From: Kofleriaceae bacterium | GTDB taxonomy: Bacteria; Myxococcota_A; Polyangia; Haliangiales; Haliangiaceae | DNA: 64,000 nt | Direction of reading: 5' to 3' | NCBI GenBank assembly: GCA_018057825.1 | Contig: JAGPCY010000010.1 | Coordinates: 124,001-188,000, forward strand | In this document: piece by piece, positions 37,587 to 46,219 of the stretch | Position numbering within the stretch: the first letter of the stretch is position 1 | How the letters are laid out: each line of letters opens with the position of its first letter | Notes under the pieces: model-generated | Seen by the model: only the letters and a program-made list of their open reading frames with translations | Databases searched by the model: none | What the model was told of the DNA's origin: nothing | Translations under genes and position numbers: made by a program

Positions 37587-40046
37587 TCACCCTGGCGGCG
37601 TTATCGAGAACAGCGGCGCGCGTGGGCCGCGTGCGGCTCCACGGTCACGCAGGCACGGGAGGATCCGCGTCCGCAACGTCCGGACCGCGAACCCGATCCC
37701 GCTCGTCCGCATCAGGGCGCGCCAGGTCTCGACGTCGATGCCCAGCCTGGGCAGTAGTGTGGCCCCGTCGCGGCCCGCGACCGTACGAAGTCGATCGAGC
37801 GCAACCGCGGCGCGCGCGTACGCCTGCACGACGTGCTCACGAAGGTCGGGCCGGGCATTGAGGAGCACGGCGAGGTTGGCTTCGGGATGGGCGGTGTGGG
37901 TCGCGAGCTGCAGCGATGGCGGGAGGCCGAGGTCTGGGTCGAGCACGTAGCGGACGAGGTCACGCGCCACGCCGCCGAACTCGCCGAGCACGACGACCGT
38001 CACGTCGCCTGGGTCATCCGAGGTGACCGTCACGCCGACCTCCTCGGCCAGCCCTGGCAGGACCCCCGGGAACCCCGTCCGCTTGCCGGCCAGGACCACC
38101 GTCGCGTCGGTCGACGCCGCCAGCTGCGCGCGCATCACACTGAGCGCTCTGACGGTCTCGAGGGCCTTTCCGAGGTCGTCGGCGACGTCCGCTCCGACGA
38201 CCATCAAGCGGCAGAGCCCGGTCAGCTCGGCGCGGACCGAGGCGGGGTAGTCCTTGAGCCGCGAGCGGATCACCCAGTTGATGAGCGGCGTCTCGGGATC
38301 CGCGACCTCGGCTGCGCTGAGTCGCTGCCCATCCGGCCGAGCGCGTGGCGGCATCGCCGCGACGGTATCGTGCAACAAGGAGACGAAGTTGGCGCTGTCA
38401 CGCAGGACACCGCCGTACGCGATCCGCGCGGGACACTCGAGGATGGCGCGGGCCAGCCGAATCACCGCAACATCGACGTGGAGCGACCCACCTGCGCTGC
38501 CACCGGCCTTCGCCGCATCGTAGCCGAGCGCGGCCAGGTTCTCCGCGTCCCCCACTGACAGCGCGAGCACCGGGTATCGCGACACCACCTCGGCCTGCGC
38601 CGGCGGCGCACCCTGGCTCAGGCGGTCGCGCAGCGCCTCGTATGAGAGGAGATCGATCCCGGGGTCGAGGAGGCCGTCGAGGTCGCGCTCCTCGGTCGGC
38701 AGGAAGCCATGGCCCGGATAGGCGACGACCGCCGGCGGTGGCCGCTGGCTGTCCGGTTGGTCGGGTCGCGGCCGGCGCAGCTCGCGCTGCAAGTGCGCCA
38801 GGCTAGCCGCGTCGGGTGTCCAGGTCACCATGGCCGCGGGGCCGTGGCCGGCCTGGGCGGCCCACCGAGCCAGCTTCGCCGCGTACCGTCGGTGGAACTC
38901 GGAGACCAGCGCCTCCCTGAACAAGCGGTCGAAGATCTCGCTCGCTCGACCGGGCCCGCCGTCGTTCCACGCGACCACGGGTACGGTTGCCAGCTCGCCG
39001 ACCAAACGGGTCCACGCGCCGGCGAACGTGACCACCGCGACTGTCGGCCGCACGGTCCAGACGCCGTCACCGCTCTCGGTTGGCGTCCGCGCCTGCTGGA
39101 TCTCCAAGCGGCACCAGTAGCGGGTCGCGTAGCGGTCACTCAGGACCGCGACGAACCCTACGCCGAGAGCCGCGGCGGTGAGCATCTTCGCCCGCCAGTC
39201 CTGACCGATCGGCAGGTCGTTCTCGTCGTAGAAGACGTTGATCTGCCCGTACCCTGCCCCCGCGTCGCGCAGCCGCTCGGCCACGCCAGGACCGAACTCG
39301 CCATCGGCCTTCGCGTGCGACAGGAATACCTGGGTCATCAGCTCTGTGCCCGGCTTGGTGCCCCCCTGGTCGCGCAACAACCCGACGATGGCTTGTGTGA
39401 GTTGTCGCCGCAGTCGCTCGGCCCTCCGCTCGACCCTGCGGTGGACGTGCTCGTGCTTGTCGTCGCGCCACACGTCGAGGTACAGCGCCTTCACCGACGT
39501 GATGACCTCGGGCATCCTCGCCCAAGCTGCCGTCATCTGGATCGTCGCCAAGTACACGCGCGGCGTGGCATCGTCCGCTGCTCCGGACCTCGTACGGTCG
39601 TCGCGCTGCTGCGTGGCGTCGTGGTGGCGCGCCAGTTCGACCAGATCGCGCCGCCACGACACGTCCGCCACCATGTGATCGTCCACCAGCGGCACGAAGA
39701 TGTTCACGTCGGACTCGTCGAGCCGCACCGGGCGCCGCCACGTTCCGAGCCTCGCGATGCGCGCCGCGCCGGGCTCGGACGCCGGCTCGGTGCGTGGCGG
39801 GCTCGGATCACCCAGCAGGTTCAAGTCCTCGGTCCAATCGGCCGACCGGAAGTGGACCGGGATCCCTGCGCCCAGGGCCCGCGCGTCGCCGCCTCCCCCG
39901 TTCCACCACTCCGCCACCGACCGCGCCAATGCGGGCCCGTCTTCGAACTCGGGGTGCCACAGGACGTAGATCGACAGCGGCACCCTGGACTGCACGTCGG
40001 CGCTTGAGCCGGCGCCGACCAACCATTCGAATTGTCCTGGGCTCAT
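37587..40046 (-). CDS. TIR-like / TIR / SLOG protein (first gene of the operon)
   Basis: 819 residues from the ATG at 40046. Residues 20-230: a divergent TIR-like domain (LSIYVLWHPEFEDGPALARS, VNIFVPLVDD). Residues 238-380: a full TIR (TQVFLSHAKADGEF, INVFYDENDLPIG, FVAVLSDRYATRYWCRLEIQ; Glu315 in the catalytic position). Residues about 490-720: a SLOG domain (YPVLALSVGDAEN, IRLARAILECPARIAYGGV). SLOG domains of the Sir2/TIR-associated group bind NAD-derived signals, as in ThsA. So the protein may read a cyclic ADP-ribose-type signal and switch on its TIR NADase. It shares domain order with the divergent gene at 40246-42288. Confidence 0.85.
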   Translation of the reverse strand: MSPGQFEWLVGAGSSADVQSRVPLSIYVLWHPEFEDGPALARSVAEWWNGGGGDARALGAGIPVHFRSADWTEDLNLLGDPSPPRTEPASEPGAARIARLGTWRRPVRLDESDVNIFVPLVDDHMVADVSWRRDLVELARHHDATQQRDDRTRSGAADDATPRVYLATIQMTAAWARMPEVITSVKALYLDVWRDDKHEHVHRRVERRAERLRRQLTQAIVGLLRDQGGTKPGTELMTQVFLSHAKADGEFGPGVAERLRDAGAGYGQINVFYDENDLPIGQDWRAKMLTAAALGVGFVAVLSDRYATRYWCRLEIQQARTPTESGDGVWTVRPTVAVVTFAGAWTRLVGELATVPVVAWNDGGPGRASEIFDRLFREALVSEFHRRYAAKLARWAAQAGHGPAAMVTWTPDAASLAHLQRELRRPRPDQPDSQRPPPAVVAYPGHGFLPTEERDLDGLLDPGIDLLSYEALRDRLSQGAPPAQAEVVSRYPVLALSVGDAENLAALGYDAAKAGGSAGGSLHVDVAVIRLARAILECPARIAYGGVLRDSANFVSLLHDTVAAMPPRARPDGQRLSAAEVADPETPLINWVIRSRLKDYPASVRAELTGLCRLMVVGADVADDLGKALETVRALSVMRAQLAASTDATVVLAGKRTGFPGVLPGLAEEVGVTVTSDDPGDVTVVVLGEFGGVARDLVRYVLDPDLGLPPSLQLATHTAHPEANLAVLLNARPDLREHVVQAYARAAVALDRLRTVAGRDGATLLPRLGIDVETWRALMRTSGIGFAVRTLRTRILPCLRDRGAARGPRAPLFSITPPG

Positions 40047-40245
40047 CTTCGCGATCCTCGACGCTGTGTTCCTGGTAGCGGCCGGCGCTTGGACCGCGCA
40101 ACGCCCTTGGAGCGTATCCCGTCCTGCGCACGCTTGCGACGTCGCCATGCCTGAGGTTCGAACACGCCTCTGCGTGGTTCGGCACCGCTGGCGCCATCGC
40201 GGCGTTTGCCCGTTCGCTCCGTCCCCCTCGCGACGTCACCTCCCC
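40047..40245. promoter_or_regulatory. Divergent control region between the two TIR-SLOG genes
   Basis: 199 bases separate the divergent starts. No clear -35/-10 pair or strong inverted repeat is visible; the plus-strand start is uncertain (ATG 40147 or GTG 40246), so part may be coding. It must hold the promoter of the six-gene minus-strand operon and that of the plus-strand gene. Confidence 0.55.
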
Positions 40246-42288
40246 GTGCCGACCAAGCCGCCGTTCCTGGTCCACCTGGTCTTCCATCCCGCGTCGCTTT
40301 CCGCGCGCAGGCTGGCCGAGGCCATCCACACCGCGCTGTTCGAGGACCCGGCGGTCCCGGGGCTCGCGATCCCGTCGGTTATCTGCCGCGAGGACGGCAC
40401 TGGGCTGCCGCCGATCGACCACCGCCTGGACGAGGCCGAGCACAGCGCCGTGGTGCTGCTGGCCGACCCCGAGCTCGCCTTGGAGCGCGACGATCCGCCG
40501 GCTGGGCGTAGCGACTGGCGCGACTTCGCCGCCTCGCTGTTCCGCGCCTGCGACGGCAGCACCCACCGCTTCATCCCGTTCCAGCTCGACGAACACGCCT
40601 TCGGGTTCCACCCCGATCTGACCAAGGTGAACTTCGCCCGCGCCTGGGCCCAGCCCGAGCCGGAGCGCACGACCTGGGTGGTCCGCCGCCTGGTGATCGA
40701 GCTGTGCCGGTTCATGCTGCGCATGGAGCGTGGCGACAAGGCGCCGCTCCGTGTGTTCCTCAGCCATGCCAAGGCCGACATCGAGCACGAGCCCAAGGTG
40801 TTCAAGGCGCTGGTCGAGCACTTGGCGATCACGCAGCCGGTCGAGGCGTGGGTCGACAGCGCCCAGATCGAGGCCGGCTCGCAGTTCGAGGAGGCCATCA
40901 AGCACGGCGCCGAGGACTCCGCGATCCTGGCGATCGTCACCGACACGTTCGGCGCGCGTCCGTACTGCAAGTGGGAGGTGCTGCTGGCCAAGGAGAAGCA
41001 GCGTCCGCTGATCGCGGTGACGGCCCTCGACAAGCTCGACGTGCGCGCGTTCCCGTACCTCGGGAACATCCCGGTGCTCCCGTGGCGTCCGGGGCACGCG
41101 GCCGAGGCGGTGACGCTGCTGCTGAAGGAGCAGCTACGCCAGGCGCACGCCGTGCGGACGCTCGAGCGCGTCCGCGCGCCGGGTGACACGATCTTCCCCT
41201 CGCCGCCCGAGCTGGCCACCGTGCTCGCAGTGCCGATCGGCGGCACCGCGCTGTACCCCGACCCGCCCCTCGATGACGGCGAGCGCGCGCTGATCGAGCG
41301 CACCGGCCGCCGGTCGGCGACGCCGCTGTCACGCCTCCACGGCGCACGCCCGATCCCCGGGCGCCGGGTGTCGCTCTCGGTCTCGGAGTCGGGTGACAGC
41401 GAGCGGTTCGGCACGCTCCCGATGCACCTGGACGAGATCACGCTCGAGATGTCGCGCCACCTGCTGGTCGCCGGCGCGACGCTCGCCTACGGCGGCCACC
41501 TGGGCTCCGCGGGGTACACCGAGGCGCTGTTCAACCTGCGCGCTGCCCACGCCGCGTCGGCCCCTGGCCTCGCGACCGATCGCATCCGCAACTACGTCGG
41601 CTGGCCGCTGCCGTACCAGACCATGGATGCGACGAAGCGGCTACGCTACCAGCACCACCTCCGGTTCATCCGTGTCCCGCGCCCGGACGGCGTGGCCGAT
41701 CTCGAGCCGACGACGTTCGTCGATGAGCCTGCCTACTTCCCACCCAGCACCCCCGCGCGCCGCTACGCTTGGGCGCGGGGCATGACCGCCCTGCGCGAGC
41801 GGCAGACCGCCGACACCCAGGCGCGGATCATCATCGGCGGGAAGCTGGGACCGACGCTGCACGCGCAGCCCGACGGGACGGTGGACACGAAATGGTACGC
41901 GAGCCGCATCCCCGGCCTGCTCGAGGAGGCGCTGATCTCGCTGCGCGCCGGCGACGACCACCGCGTGTACCTCCTGGGCGCGTACGGCGGCGCAGCCGCG
42001 GCGGTGGCCCAGCTCCTCGACGGCGAGGACCGCCCCGACCTCGACTGGAGCGTGCACTGTCAGGCGCCGCACGCCGGAGGCATGCGCGAGCTGTATGACC
42101 AGCGCGGCGTCCCGTTCGAGGACTATCCCGCGATGAAGCGGTGGCTACGCGCCTTCGGCGTGGTTGGGCTGAGCCGGCGCAACTACCTGACCCCGGCCGA
42201 GAACCGCGAGCTGTTCTGGACCCGCGATGTCCCGCGCGCGATCGAGCTCGTGCTGCTCGGCCTCGGTCGCGACGCCTCGCCAGCCTGA
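40246..42288 (+). CDS. TIR-like / TIR / SLOG protein, divergent partner
   Basis: 680 residues from the GTG at 40246 (ATG 40147 would add a Arg/His leader). Residues 6-160: divergent TIR-like domain (PFLVHLVFHPASLSARRLAE, HSAVVLLADPE). Residues 168-300: TIR (LRVFLSHAKADIEHEP, VEAWVDSAQIEAGSQ, SAILAIVTDTFGARPYCKWE; Glu244 in the catalytic position). Residues about 374-660: SLOG (RRVSLSVSESGDSERFG, GATLAYGGHLGSAGYTEALF, RIIIGGKLG, VYLLGAYGGAA). The Gly-rich loops for nucleotide binding are clear. It is a diverged paralogue of the gene at 37587-40046, with a SLOG domain that looks better conserved. Probable role: signal-activated NAD hydrolase or signal amplifier. Confidence 0.88.
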   Translation: MPTKPPFLVHLVFHPASLSARRLAEAIHTALFEDPAVPGLAIPSVICREDGTGLPPIDHRLDEAEHSAVVLLADPELALERDDPPAGRSDWRDFAASLFRACDGSTHRFIPFQLDEHAFGFHPDLTKVNFARAWAQPEPERTTWVVRRLVIELCRFMLRMERGDKAPLRVFLSHAKADIEHEPKVFKALVEHLAITQPVEAWVDSAQIEAGSQFEEAIKHGAEDSAILAIVTDTFGARPYCKWEVLLAKEKQRPLIAVTALDKLDVRAFPYLGNIPVLPWRPGHAAEAVTLLLKEQLRQAHAVRTLERVRAPGDTIFPSPPELATVLAVPIGGTALYPDPPLDDGERALIERTGRRSATPLSRLHGARPIPGRRVSLSVSESGDSERFGTLPMHLDEITLEMSRHLLVAGATLAYGGHLGSAGYTEALFNLRAAHAASAPGLATDRIRNYVGWPLPYQTMDATKRLRYQHHLRFIRVPRPDGVADLEPTTFVDEPAYFPPSTPARRYAWARGMTALRERQTADTQARIIIGGKLGPTLHAQPDGTVDTKWYASRIPGLLEEALISLRAGDDHRVYLLGAYGGAAAAVAQLLDGEDRPDLDWSVHCQAPHAGGMRELYDQRGVPFEDYPAMKRWLRAFGVVGLSRRNYLTPAENRELFWTRDVPRAIELVLLGLGRDASPA

Positions 42289-42445
42289 GCCCCTCACCCG
42301 CCCAGGGTGACTCACGCCCACCGCCACCGCGCGCCCGACGCTGCGCGTCGCCGCGCGCGACGGCGCCGTGCCCGCGGTCGATGATTGATCCCGACGACGC
42401 TTCCGCGTATCAACGAGAATCACCGAGTGAGACAGGAGATGGCGA

Positions 42446-42580
42446 ATGCCCGATGACGGCAATCTGGTGTTGTGTGGACCGATCGTTCGCCGCGCCGACC
42501 GGTCGTCGGTGTCGGTGTTCGTCGCGACCCGACGGGCGTGCACGGTCGAGCTGACGGCGGATCGGCGGATCGGAACGGGG
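42446..42580 (+). pseudogene. N-terminal remnant of a PhoD-like/metallophosphatase gene
   Basis: A good ribosome site (AGGAG, 7 bases before the ATG at 42446) opens a frame whose first 45 residues look like a real protein start: NLVLCGPIVRRADRSSVSVF and RRACTVELTADRR, matching the N-terminal 'GP.lRRv....V.VWvA....VeL' pattern of PhoD-like phosphatases. After about 42580 the frame turns into Gly/Arg low-complexity sequence and stops at 42742, just before the 3' end of the transposase-like gene. The rest of the gene is missing. The family call is tentative. Confidence 0.45.
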
Positions 42581-42751
42581 TTAGTTTCTGGGAGGGGGCC
42601 GCGGCGGCGGCGGGGCGAGGGCGCGGCGGGCCGGTCGGCGCCTCCGTGGCGGCGCGGGGCGAGGGCCGCGGGGCCAACGCGCGGCGGCGCTCGCCGGTCG
42701 GGGCGAACGCTGGGTGCGGAGGGCTGGTGGACGGGGCGTTGACGGGGCGCG

Positions 42752-43690
42752 TCAACCGATGGGGATGGGGGCGGGGCCGTTGACGCAGAAGACGGGCATG
42801 GGGTCGGCGGTGGCGACGGCGACGCGGGCGTTCCGGCGGAGCCAGTAGGTCCCGGCGGGGAAGACGGCGGGCTCGCCGGCGAGGAGGGCCTTGCGCGCGA
42901 GGCGGTAGGCGGCCTGGAAGGCTCGGTCCATGGCGATGACCAGCCGCCGCGCCCAGCTCGTGCGCGTCGCGACGCGCGGGTCGACGGTGCGCCGCGCCTC
43001 GACGGTCGCCGGCGTGGCGGTCCAGGGCTGCGCGCACACCGCGGCAGCGCCCAGCACCGTCCGCCCCTCGGCGGCGCGCTCGGCGGCCAGGGCAGCGATG
43101 CGATCGGAGACCATGGCGGAGACCGTGGCGCGCACGGCGCTGGCCTCGCCGAGCTCCTCGGGCGGCGCGATCTGGATCGTGACCTTCTCGGGCATGCCGC
43201 CGCCCTTGCGGAAGAACACCGCCGGCCGCTCGACCTCGATCGCCTGGCCCGTCAGGAACGCCTCCCAGGTCGACACGCCCGGCCAGTCCTCGACGTCCTC
43301 GACCAACCCAGCGGCGACCGGATTGGTCGCGGCGTACACGATCTTGTCGATCACATCCTCGACGTGCGGCAGGTACACCATGCTCGGTGGCTCCGCCGCC
43401 CAGAACGCATCCCGCCTCCCGCGCGCCACGTTCATGGCTCGCGCCACCAGTTTGTGAAGGTGCTCGACGAACTCGACGACGCGGCCGTCGGGGTCGAACA
43501 GGACGACGTGATGGTGGTTCGACATCGTCAGCGCGAACATGAGCTGGATCCCGCACCGCTGGAGCGCGACCCCCAGGCAGTAGAGGAACACTCCGTTGGT
43601 CTCGTCGTCCGGGCGCAGCAGGAACATCCGCAGGAGGCAGCGACGAGTCAGGAGGTAGAAGCGTTGGGCCAAGATCTGACGTGGGCGCAT
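42752..43690 (-). CDS. REP-associated-tyrosine-transposase-like protein (Y1_Tnp/IS200-type fold)
   Basis: 312 residues from the ATG at 43690. N-terminal RFYLLTRRCLLRMFLLRPDD, then FALTMSNHHHVVLFDPDG supply the HUH histidines of the IS200/RAYT fold; FVEHLHKLVARAMNVARGRRDAFW follows, where RAYTs carry the catalytic Tyr, but Val/Ala/Met stand there instead. VEDVIDKIVYAATNPVAAGLVEDVEDWPG is the conserved C-terminal helix of the group. It could be a domesticated or Tyr-lacking relative as seen in myxobacteria. No terminal repeats or target duplications are evident. Confidence 0.75.
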   Translation of the reverse strand: MRPRQILAQRFYLLTRRCLLRMFLLRPDDETNGVFLYCLGVALQRCGIQLMFALTMSNHHHVVLFDPDGRVVEFVEHLHKLVARAMNVARGRRDAFWAAEPPSMVYLPHVEDVIDKIVYAATNPVAAGLVEDVEDWPGVSTWEAFLTGQAIEVERPAVFFRKGGGMPEKVTIQIAPPEELGEASAVRATVSAMVSDRIAALAAERAAEGRTVLGAAAVCAQPWTATPATVEARRTVDPRVATRTSWARRLVIAMDRAFQAAYRLARKALLAGEPAVFPAGTYWLRRNARVAVATADPMPVFCVNGPAPIPIG

Positions 43691-43809
43691 CGGGCGGCTC
43701 CGGTTTCCACCGGTATCGGCCGCCGCGCGCCGCGGTTGCTTGCCAACCGGCGGACGCAACCTCGCGGGAACCCTGCTCGTGATGTACGACGTCGCCGGAG
43801 TGGACGCCG

Positions 43810-44043
43810 GTGGCGGCGAGGAACTCGCAGAGCGCCCGTGGCCTCGGCGGGGTCCGAAGCCATGGGCCATGCCTTGAACCAGGTCGCGGCAACCCGACTA
43901 ACCTGTTCGACGACATCACCGGTAATCTCTCCACCATCGCCAACCACCAACACCTCGATCGGATCACGCTGATCGACCAGGCCACCGGCGCCGTGCTGGC
44001 CGAGTACGAGCGGGCCGGGGCAGTCTGGACGCGGACGCGATGA
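43810..44043 (+). CDS. Small ORF coupled to the SUMF1-type gene, probably N-terminally damaged
   Basis: 77 residues from GTG. Only the last 45 residues look protein-like: LFDDITGNLSTIANHQHLDR, then ITLIDQATGAVLAEYERAGA. The first 30 are low-complexity and another frame has MGHALNQVAATRL just upstream, so the true start may have been lost by a frameshift near 43900. The stop shares ATGA with the next gene, which supports translation. No family recognised. Confidence 0.4.
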   Translation: MAARNSQSARGLGGVRSHGPCLEPGRGNPTNLFDDITGNLSTIANHQHLDRITLIDQATGAVLAEYERAGAVWTRTR

Positions 44044-45485
44044 GCGAGTTGCCTCCAATGCCTGGATCGCCTCCCGCGGTCGCGGTGCGCCGCTACGACT
44101 TCCCTGGTCGGACGTTCATCTGGTCGCATCCATCGACGATCGACGACCCAGATCTGGCGCTCATCGGAGCGCTGCGCCGCGTGGCACCGCTGGTCACCGC
44201 GACCGCGTTGCGGGTCGGGCTGCGGCTCGACGGCGCCGCGCGCGAGACCTGGACGGCCTTGCGAACGCCCGAGGCGCCGCCAGACGTCGACCTCGGCGGA
44301 CCGATGACGGTGCTGCCTCACCTCGACGCCGAGGCGGTGGCGAGCTGGATCGCCGGACTGCCGACCGGCCAGGAGGTCGCGAGCTGCGAGGTGGTCGCCG
44401 GCCGCTACGCCGTTCCCCTCAAGGACGGCGCGCGCTTGGCGATCGCCGGCGACGGTGCGGTGACGGTTCGCGACGGCGGGATCGATCCGTCGGTTGGCCT
44501 GGGTGCGAGCCAACCGCCGATGACGCTGCGATATCGCGATCAAGGTGGCGGCCAGCTCGTGGTCGGCGTCCACTGGTCGGCCTGGTACGAGGCCGATGGC
44601 GTCGCGACGCCGCTGCTCCGGCGCCTGCTGTCTGAGCTGGCGGCCGACGGCTGGGTGCTGACCGATCGTCCCTCCGACGGACCCTCGGCGCCCCATGTGG
44701 GCACCCACCCGGGCACACCGGTCCACGCCGCCGACCGCTCGTGGTGCGAACTCCCGGCGATGACGGTCGTCCTCGGCCTCGAGGTCGAGGCCCGCGATCG
44801 TCTGGCGACTCAGCTCGCCGCGATCGACGAGCGCGATCGCGACGCCGAACCTGCGCTTGGCTTCGGCGGCTTCGACCGCGCGGCGCGGGTGCGAGAGATC
44901 GCGGCGGCTCTCGAGGTCTCGCTTGGGCACGTGGCGAGCGAGGTCGCGGCCGGGCAGATCATGCGTCACCCGGTGACCAACGGCATGTGGCGCGCGTTCA
45001 TGCGCGCGACCGGAGCCGCGCGGCCGGCGAGCTGGGGCAGCGACGAACCCGACGATCGGGAGTTCGTGTCCGGGGTGTCGTGGCGCGAGGCCGACGCCTT
45101 CGCTCGTCGCCATGGCTGGTCGCTGCCGACCGAGGGCGAGTGGGTGCTGGCGGCGACCGGCGGCTCGCCTCGCTCGTTCCCCTGGGGCGACGACTTCGCG
45201 CCCCGCGGGTCGGCCCTGCGCCGCGACGGCGTACCGTGGCCGGTCGGCCGAGCCCCGGAGCTGGCCAGCCCCCTCGGCGTCGAGGACCTCCTCGGCGCGT
45301 TCTGCGAGTACACCCGCGACCCGTGGCGCGCGCTGCCCGGCGCGCCGCCGCGGCCCGGCGTCGCGGGCGACCAGCGCGTGGCCCGCGGTGTGGCGCCCCG
45401 CGTGCCGACGTGCGTCGCAGCGCGGCGCCCGGTCGAGGCCGAGCATCGGTTCAAGCTGGCGCGGTTTCGCTGCGTGCGACGGTGA
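44040..45485 (+). CDS. Protein with C-terminal formylglycine-generating-enzyme (SUMF1)-like domain
   Basis: 481 residues. The first 290 are of unknown type with no signal peptide. The C-terminal part has the FGE-sulfatase fold pattern: HPVTNGMWRAFMRATGAA, GVSWREADAFARRHGWSLPTEGEWVLAA, PWGDDF, and the ending FKLARFRCVRR. The conserved RGGSW block near the end is replaced by ARGVAPRVPT, so sulfatase-maturing activity is unlikely. Such domains serve as binding scaffolds in many bacterial proteins. It follows the small ORF with a 4-base overlap and precedes a small hypothetical gene. Confidence 0.75.
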   Translation: MSELPPMPGSPPAVAVRRYDFPGRTFIWSHPSTIDDPDLALIGALRRVAPLVTATALRVGLRLDGAARETWTALRTPEAPPDVDLGGPMTVLPHLDAEAVASWIAGLPTGQEVASCEVVAGRYAVPLKDGARLAIAGDGAVTVRDGGIDPSVGLGASQPPMTLRYRDQGGGQLVVGVHWSAWYEADGVATPLLRRLLSELAADGWVLTDRPSDGPSAPHVGTHPGTPVHAADRSWCELPAMTVVLGLEVEARDRLATQLAAIDERDRDAEPALGFGGFDRAARVREIAAALEVSLGHVASEVAAGQIMRHPVTNGMWRAFMRATGAARPASWGSDEPDDREFVSGVSWREADAFARRHGWSLPTEGEWVLAATGGSPRSFPWGDDFAPRGSALRRDGVPWPVGRAPELASPLGVEDLLGAFCEYTRDPWRALPGAPPRPGVAGDQRVARGVAPRVPTCVAARRPVEAEHRFKLARFRCVRR

Positions 45486-45518
45486 CGTGGCGACCACGGC
45501 CCGTGCGAGAGTCTCGAC

Positions 45519-45833
45519 GTGAAGGCCGTCCACCTCCGCTACCTCGGCGATGACCTGCGGGCCGTTCGGGGGGTCGGCGTCTTTCAGCAGGGCACGGTGG
45601 CGCTCGTGCCGGGGCCGCTCGCGGCGCAGCTCTTGGCCAGCGGCGACTTCGAGCTGGTGTCGACCGGACCGTTGGCGAAGGTCCTCGTGCTGCGCATCGG
45701 CCAGGACACCATCCCATCGCCCGACGCCGCGCCGCTGACGCGCGCCGAAGCCGAAGGAGCGGCGGACTTCGAGGCGGAGCTGGAAGAAGCGGAGCGCCGC
45801 TTCGACGCCGCCGCTGACAGCGAAGCTCCGTAG
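45519..45833 (+). CDS. Small hypothetical protein
   Basis: 104 residues from GTG, 33 bases after the SUMF1-type gene. Beta-rich opening (VHLRYLGDDLRAVRGVGVFQ, ALVPGPLAAQLLASGDFELV) and an acidic helical C-terminus (RAEAEGAADFEAELEEAERR). The opening resembles small phage-type head-tail joining or tail-fibre assembly proteins only loosely. No function assigned. The stop leads directly into hexanucleotide array 2. Confidence 0.55.
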   Translation: MKAVHLRYLGDDLRAVRGVGVFQQGTVALVPGPLAAQLLASGDFELVSTGPLAKVLVLRIGQDTIPSPDAAPLTRAEAEGAADFEAELEEAERRFDAAADSEAP

Positions 45834-45837
45834 CCGG

Positions 45838-46187
<350 letters not shown>

Positions 46188-46219
46188 TCGACGCTCGCTC
46201 CGCACGCCTCCCTCCGCGA

